Both the position numbers and the translations under genes were made by a program. Under the pieces are notes generated by a model. The model searched no databases, was not told where the DNA came from, and saw nothing but the letters and a program-made list of their open reading frames with translations. A stretch of DNA of 64,000 nt from Epiperipatus broadwayi (lineage: Eukaryota; Onychophora; Udeonychophora; Euonychophora; Peripatidae), in assembly GCA_028023455.1 (NCBI GenBank), contig JAQFVV010006506.1, positions 870,501 through 934,500 of the forward strand, read 5' to 3'. Below are positions 58,437 through 64,000 of this stretch, piece after piece. Positions within the stretch are counted from its first letter, which is position 1; each line of letters begins with the position of its first letter.

Positions 58437-58841
58437 TGTCCACAGATGGCGTTCTACCAAAAACACCAATCAAAGTGTATGTTTTGTTTACATAAACATC
58501 AGAGTAGTATTCACTATCTCTAACTATAATTCCACTTTCAGATCATGATTTCAAGCTATTTGCTATCATCAGTGAAAGACAGGAATAAAGAAACTAGATC
58601 TAAGTACAAACTCTGAGCGTTTATGAAACAATTTCTATTCAGCTTGCAAGCGTGAATTTTTTAGACACGTAATGTCTTCAAACTCAGCATAGCAAACCAG
58701 ATAGCTATATGGGTCTGATCTCAGTTCAGCATCACCACATAGTAGAAGCCTCTGCAATCTATATCATTGCAAGAAAGACCTCAAAGGTACATTTATGATA
58801 AACAAAAATGCAAGTTAAAAACTTGCTAACGCTTGTATTTA
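58437..58841 (-). repeat. Retrozyme-like family B, unit 1 (405 bp)
   Basis: Starts TGTCCACAGATGGCG and ends in the hairpin GCAAGTT/AACTTGC followed by GCTTGTATTTA. The next unit begins at once with TGTCCACAGATGGC at 58842, so the arrangement is head-to-tail. The strand is given by its ribozyme, which lies on the minus strand. No coding frame is present. The unit is unrelated in sequence to family A except for the hammerhead core. Confidence 0.8.
58532..58582 (-). ncRNA. Type I hammerhead ribozyme, family B unit 1
   Basis: Read on the minus strand: CTTTCA, CTGATGA, then TAGC/GCT stem II with loop AAATA, GAAA, the palindrome ATCATGAT as stem III, C, and TGAAAG. CTTTCA and TGAAAG pair perfectly over 6 bp as stem I. 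The cleavage triplet is AUC, with the cut expected between plus-strand positions 58541 and 58540. The base pair closing stem II is a U-U apposition, as in family A unit 2. All invariant core bases are present and all three copies of this 51-base segment are identical. Confidence 0.78.
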
Positions 58842-59110
58842 TGTCCACAGATGGCATTCTACCAAAAACACTGATCAAAGCGTATGTTTTGTTTACATAA
58901 ACGTCAGAGTAGTATTCACTATCTCTAACTATAATTCCACTTTCAGATCATGATTTCAAGCTATTTGCTATCATCAGTGAAAGACAGGAATAAAGAAACT
59001 AGATCTAAACACAAACTCTGAGCGTTTATGAAACAATTTCTATTCAGCTTGCAAGCGTGAATATTTTAGACACATAATGTCTTCAAACTCAGCATAGCAA
59101 ACCAGATAGC
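58842..59110 (-). repeat. Retrozyme-like family B, unit 2 (partial)
   Basis: Direct tandem copy of the first about 270 bp of unit 1, ending at CCAGATAGC. There it joins the inverted copy through the overlapping sequence GATAGCCATCTGTGG. It lacks the segment with GGTCTGATCTCAG and the terminal hairpin. It keeps a complete hammerhead. Confidence 0.8.
58937..58987 (-). ncRNA. Type I hammerhead ribozyme, family B unit 2
   Basis: Identical to the 58532-58582 ribozyme and exactly 405 bp from it, although other parts of the two units differ by substitutions. A transcript of this strand covering both would be cut twice and release a 405-nt RNA. Confidence 0.78.
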
Positions 59111-59571
59111 CATCTGTGGACATAAATACAAGCGTTAGCAAGTTTTTTAACTTGCATTTTTGTTTTTCATAAATGTACCTTTGCGGTCTTTCTTGCAATG
59201 ATATATTGCAGAGGCTTCTACTATGTGGAGATGCTGAACTGATATCAGACCCATATAGCTATCTGGTTTGCTATGCTGAGTTTGAAGACATTACGTGTCT
59301 AAAAAATTCATGCTTGCAAGCTGAATAGAAATTGTTTCATAAACGCTCAGAGTTTGTGTTTAGATCTAGTTTCTTTATTCCTGTCTTTCACTGATGATAG
59401 CAAATAGCTTGAAATCATGATCTGAAAGTGGAATTATAGTTAGAGATAGTGAATACTACTCTGATGTTTATGTAAACAAAACATACGCTTTGATTGGTGT
59501 TTTTGGTAGAACGCCATCTGTGGACATAAATACAAGCGTTAGCAAGTTTTTTAACTTGCATTTTTGTTTTT
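59111..59571 (+). repeat. Retrozyme-like family B, unit 3 (inverted)
   Basis: An inverted copy that contains one complete 405-bp unit plus a second copy of the terminal hairpin segment: both ends carry CATCTGTGGACATAAATACAAG followed by GTTAGCAAGTT. With unit 1 it forms arms of about 420 bp separated by unit 2 (about 255 bp). The right border is (TA)n, as is the left border of unit 1. Confidence 0.8.
59381..59431 (+). ncRNA. Type I hammerhead ribozyme, family B unit 3
   Basis: CTGATGA at 59391-59397, GAAA at 59411-59414, ATCATGAT spanning 59414-59421, cleavage after C 59422, and stem I from CTTTCA (59385-59390) with TGAAAG (59423-59428). It matches the two minus-strand copies exactly. Because units 1 and 3 are inverted, both strands of this locus encode a hammerhead. 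Confidence 0.78.
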
Positions 59572-59579
59572 CATATATA

Positions 59580-62500
59580 TATATCGTACATATATGTATG
59601 TTCTCATTTCTCACATATATATTCTTTAATTAGAAAAAAAAATTTCTTCTTTTATATAGAGATTTATGTGTACATATGTTATATGTATAATTTATTGTTG
59701 ATAAATTAATAAGTAGTGAATGAATATAATGTTGTAAGAAATGATATTTTAATATGTTATTTTTCTTATTAAATAATTAATATATTCAGTTATTTAGTTT
59801 TATTTCTGTAAAATAAAACATTAAGAAAGAAAGTGTGAAGTAAAGTTATCAAGATTAGTAGATTAGGATATGAAAATGTACATGTGTGAGTATGAATGTT
59901 TAAACATAAAACATTTTTACACAAATCTTTAATGACTGAGATTGCAGGTTTTGTATTATCTAGATTGTAGATATCTAGAGAAGTAAATGATGCTTGAATG
60001 TAATAAAAGTAACAATTAATCCTAAGTTTTTTATTAATCACAACAGACCGTCAAACTTGTGAAGCTTTGATCTTTATCTCAGGATAAGATTTCCAGGTGG
60101 TCCTTTTCTTTGATCAAAGATTCACAATATAAATGAATGAAACAATATTTAGTGGTCAGTTTTTTTATGTGATTAGGGAAGAGATGTAGGCTATCAGTTT
60201 TTTGTTTTTTTCAATATTTTTAGAGAGGAGAAGCAGTTCAATTTTTGCTTTAGAAATGAGTGAAACAATATTTACTGAGGGGAAATCAGTTAATAATACT
60301 AACAAAATGTGCAATTGTTTTAAACTAAAAGGAAATGAACAGTATTCATTTTTTAAGAGTATGAGTTATTGATTTTTTTTCCTCTCTCTAAAAAAGAATC
60401 TAAAAGAAGAAAAATGACTCTTGTTTTAAAGTCAGTATAGATGAAGATGTGCATATATATAAGTAATTCCCAGCAATATTAAGATAAAAAATTGAACAAA
60501 ATTGAATTCCTTGGAAGAAGTTATTGACAATTCTATAAAATGATATTAATATATTTTGCTGTGTATAATACAATGAATTTGCATTGCTAAAACCATTGTT
60601 TCTGCTTTCTGTTTCTGACAGAATGGGTTAAATCACTGATCTATCCATGGACTCATATACCAGTCCATAGTAACTAAAAGAATGGACAAATTTAAAGCCA
60701 GCCACAAACATAATCTAATCATCATCTTGGGCAAGAGAAGAAGAAAGAAAAGATGAATAAAAGCCATATATATAGCCAAATTTGATGAAACTATGAATCA
60801 AATTTTTGTTAAAGTTTTCCTCAGTCATCTAAAGTGTCTACAATGATGTTTTTTTGAAATGGTAGAAGCAAGCCAGTCAACAAATTCAGCGTTATCAAAG
60901 CTATCAACAATAAATAATTTTAAAATTGTGAAAATAAGCAAGTCAATTAATTCATGTTTACTTTAAAAGTATCTGCAAGAACTTTTTTTAAATGGAGCAA
61001 ATCAACTTATTGAAGCTATATGTGAGACAAACAGTCTGAAAATTAAAACTTGAGACATTTATAAGAAGTGAAAATAATCGAGTAACTATGAACTTTCATT
61101 AACAGATCTTTTATTCTTACTTATTAAAAGTAAACCTTAATTTATTGGTCAAATCATTTTTTTTATACAGAAACATTAAAGGCTTGTTTATCGATAGTTA
61201 TTCTCAATATCACATAACATAACACAAACACAGTTCAAATCTTTAAACTTAAATTTTCATTATTTTTTATTATTTTTTTTATTACATATTGTAATATTGA
61301 AATGTTTTTTTTATTGTTCTTCATTTGTTATGATAATAAGCAACCTATAATTATATGCATTTATAATGTTTTTTTTTATATTTATCTTGTTGCATATTAA
61401 AATTGATATAATGTATTTTATTTTCTTTTGCTCAAGGTTGCAATAATTTTTTTATATATGTGATTTATGTATTAATCTCTAATATAAAGGAACACATTTT
61501 AAAAATATATGTTGACATATCACAGGGTGTGTGTGCATGTGTAACTGCTTATACAAACATATCAAAAGAATAGGGTATGCATAGTTTGTTTAAACAGGGT
61601 AAATTTAAAAGCAGGTCTTCACATTTGAATTGAAGTGAAATAAAACACACAAGTTACATATGAAATTTATTTTTATGATATAATAAGTTAGGAAAGTCTT
61701 AAGTAAGCATTCAATGAAATATTTTTTTTAAAAATGTAATTTTAAGCCAGCTTATTTTAAAATATCCCAAATGACAAACTTGTATATTAAATTTACTTGG
61801 TTATGCGTATATCAATTTTTGTATTAGTTCTATATTTAATTAATGTAATAAGCCAGTTATCTAATTAGTAAATTTGATTTAAAAAAAATAAAAAGAAAAA
61901 AGAATAGTATTAATAAAATATAATTATATATATCTTAATTGGTTTCGAGTTATTATTAAAAATATATGTTTTCTTGTCTTGATTTTATCATTTTAAATGA
62001 TCATCATCATCACTCACAGATATTAAGAATCATCAGCACTAGCAAGCACTGCAAAATGTTAAGTAAGCTAGAATGCTGATTTACATTTAAATATTTAAGG
62101 ATTATGCTTGATAATAACCAAGTTTTAATAATTATAGGTGTATAATAGAAAGCTAAAATTATGTTGCGCCCAGGAGTTTTGATCATCCTCATCAAAGATG
62201 GATATCATATTATTGATTAAAACACTGTTTAAACATAGTACCGTACATGAGTTATGATCACCATCAGTATAAATAAATTATAATCAGTTAATTTAATGTT
62301 TAACATAATTATTATTTAGTAAATAGGGGTTTATAGAAAGTTGAATATCATGTGGGGAGATGCGTGATGATCAGTCATCATCACTAGTATTATTGAATCC
62401 TAGTTTTAACTATAAAAGTATTTTAGTAAATAACTTTAGACTTATATAAATGCTAGTGAATGTAATATTTAAATCCCATTGTGACAAAGGATAATTTCAA

Positions 62501-64000
62501 AAAGTGCTTATGAGTTTTTAAAGATAAATTTATTGTTGTGAGTTCATTATAAAGCTATGGCTGGTATCATCATCATCCCTGTTATTATCATCATCATCAT
62601 CATTATTTTCATCATCATTATCATCTTTATATTGTGATAAATAATTAAGTTAAGTAACTAGTTAAATGGCCATCCATATCAGTAATGGTCTTCACAATGC
62701 TTTTTGAAAGCCATTAATAAGACTATACTTATCTGTTCATCAATATACATAAAATGAGCTAGTAATATCTATAAGAGTCTTTGATCTATATAAATTTTGG
62801 TGATATGGGGATTTTATGATTTTATTGACATGAGTAAAATATAAGAATGTCATTTTTTTTGTTCATTAGTCATCCAGGTCATGTGTGATAAAAATGTACC
62901 ATTTGAGTTTGAACTCAGAACACTAAACATATATTTATCTAGATTTAAAACAATCTAGTGGCACTCATGGAAAAACACAGGTACTTAGCTAAACTGAATA
63001 AAGAGTGATTTAATCCCTTTCCTACTTAATGATATTAACTTTATATGATAATTTTATACGTTGTTATAAATAGCACCAGTGTGTGCGTGTGACCATTAAT
63101 GGTCATATATACATGAAAAGACGAATGAGAAGGAGTCTTGGTTAAAAGAACCTAGTATTGGTGATAAGCGAAATGCACTCCAGGAAGCTCACAGTGGGTA
63201 ATTTTATTCAGTTGCTATATTTAATATTATTTTATTTGATGACAATGTCCTGTATGTTTTATGGTTCAAATGACTTCCCCAATATCGAAATATTTTAAAT
63301 CTTTAATGATAATAGTTTTAATTTCATTGTTGTTATTTTAAGTTTTGAAAAATGAGATGTTATTTATTTCATTATTATCATGACAGAATTAATGTTTTGG
63401 ATAGTTGCAATCGGGCTATAATGTTATATTTAATTAATTATAAATGGACACCCAGATGGAGCATGATATGCATATATTCTTATTTATATGTTAGCATCAT
63501 CCTTATTTAATTATAAATTGTATTTTAGCTAACACAGTAAATTCATTTCTCATTTAAATTTTACTTGGTTACGAATGATGAACTGCTAGAGCATATCATA
63601 TATCCTGTTTTGTGTTTAGTTATTGAATTATAGCAACTATCATTTTATCACTCATCTATATATTTATAATCGGTTACAAAATAGCAGCCTTTTTCATCAT
63701 TACATTATTTTGTATGCTGTTACAAATTTTCTTACAATTACAAATGACAGATTATAAGCATCATATTTTAAATATATTATTATTAATAATTAATAATCTC
63801 TGTCCATCTACATTTTTTATTTCTGTTTATATATATATATATAATTGTATTCAATGCCAGCATAGTGAAAAAGAATTCAAACACTTCCAAGTGTAGCACA
63901 AATAAAGATAGATTTATCTACACTTTCTATAGATAATTTTCCTTAAATGAATTTATAGGTTTATTATGATCTTCAAAAAAAACTTTCTAAAATCATTTAT
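59580..64000. other. AT-rich region, no supported gene
   Basis: Contains ATCATC-rich patches (about 61997-62015 and 62565-62625) and T-rich runs. GATAAGCGAAATGCACTCC near 63160 looks structured but does not match a hammerhead. Open frames such as 62010-62195 (minus) have no recognised family. Confidence 0.5.

Noticed and set aside
63150-63195. GGTGATAAGCGAAATGCACTCC, which resembles a small ribozyme core
   Set aside because: The CTGATGA box is absent (GGTGATA) and stem II would be only two base pairs.

Overview
The window looks like a repeat-dominated, intergenic piece of an animal nuclear genome. It is strongly AT-rich (roughly 70-75% by eye), full of (TA)n microsatellites, and I found no convincing multi-exon host gene. 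Almost everything recognisable is mobile-element debris: a Penelope-like element (PLE) with a GIY-YIG domain, several copies of one RTE-like non-LTR retrotransposon (LINE), a second and older LINE of the I/Jockey/R1 type, two LTR retrotransposons of Gypsy type, a tRNA-derived SINE, and hammerhead-ribozyme repeats resembling metazoan 'retrozymes'. The combination suggests an invertebrate; I cannot name the phylum.

Layout. 1-2.1 kb: decayed PLE on the plus strand, ending in a hammerhead-like motif. 2.1-2.7 kb: 3' fragment of the RTE-like LINE. 3.5-6.7 kb: LINE copy A (minus). 7.0-8.5 kb: dispersed repeat R1 copy 1, LTR-like, with a second copy at 51.1-52.5 kb. 10.1-10.3 and 17.1-17.8 kb: minisatellites. 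13.08-14.14 kb: complete but internally deleted LTR retrotransposon with a 5-bp target-site duplication. 23.14-27.89 kb: larger LTR retrotransposon with two 1570-bp LTRs and only a broken gag inside.

28.99-35.43 kb is a nested stack. LINE copy B (plus) has an 11-bp target-site duplication. It was entered by LINE copy C (minus, 31.25-34.40 kb) and by a 356-bp foldback element with its own 14-bp duplication and a hammerhead-like motif in each arm. 36.5 kb: fresh 116-bp tandem duplication. 37.04-38.78 kb: tandem dimer of a ~460-470-bp repeat, each unit holding a type I hammerhead ribozyme; one unit is split by a 761-bp insertion. A diverged third ribozyme lies at 39.7 kb. 40.2-43.5 kb: degenerate I/Jockey/R1-type LINE. 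43.5-51 kb: AT-rich and largely featureless. 56.9 kb: tRNA-derived SINE with a 15-bp duplication. 58.44-59.57 kb: 405-bp hammerhead-containing units arranged as two direct copies and one inverted copy, making a large palindrome. 59.6-64 kb: no supported feature.

The most interesting content is the two unrelated families of small, non-coding, tandemly arrayed repeats whose only recognisable function is a self-cleaving ribozyme. They share a window with PLE and LINE remnants that could once have supplied reverse transcriptase. Cleavage of a multimeric transcript would release monomers of about 459 and 405 nt; that part is inference. No host protein gene is called with confidence. One 36-codon ORF at 16,871 with good start context and unusual local composition is the best candidate.
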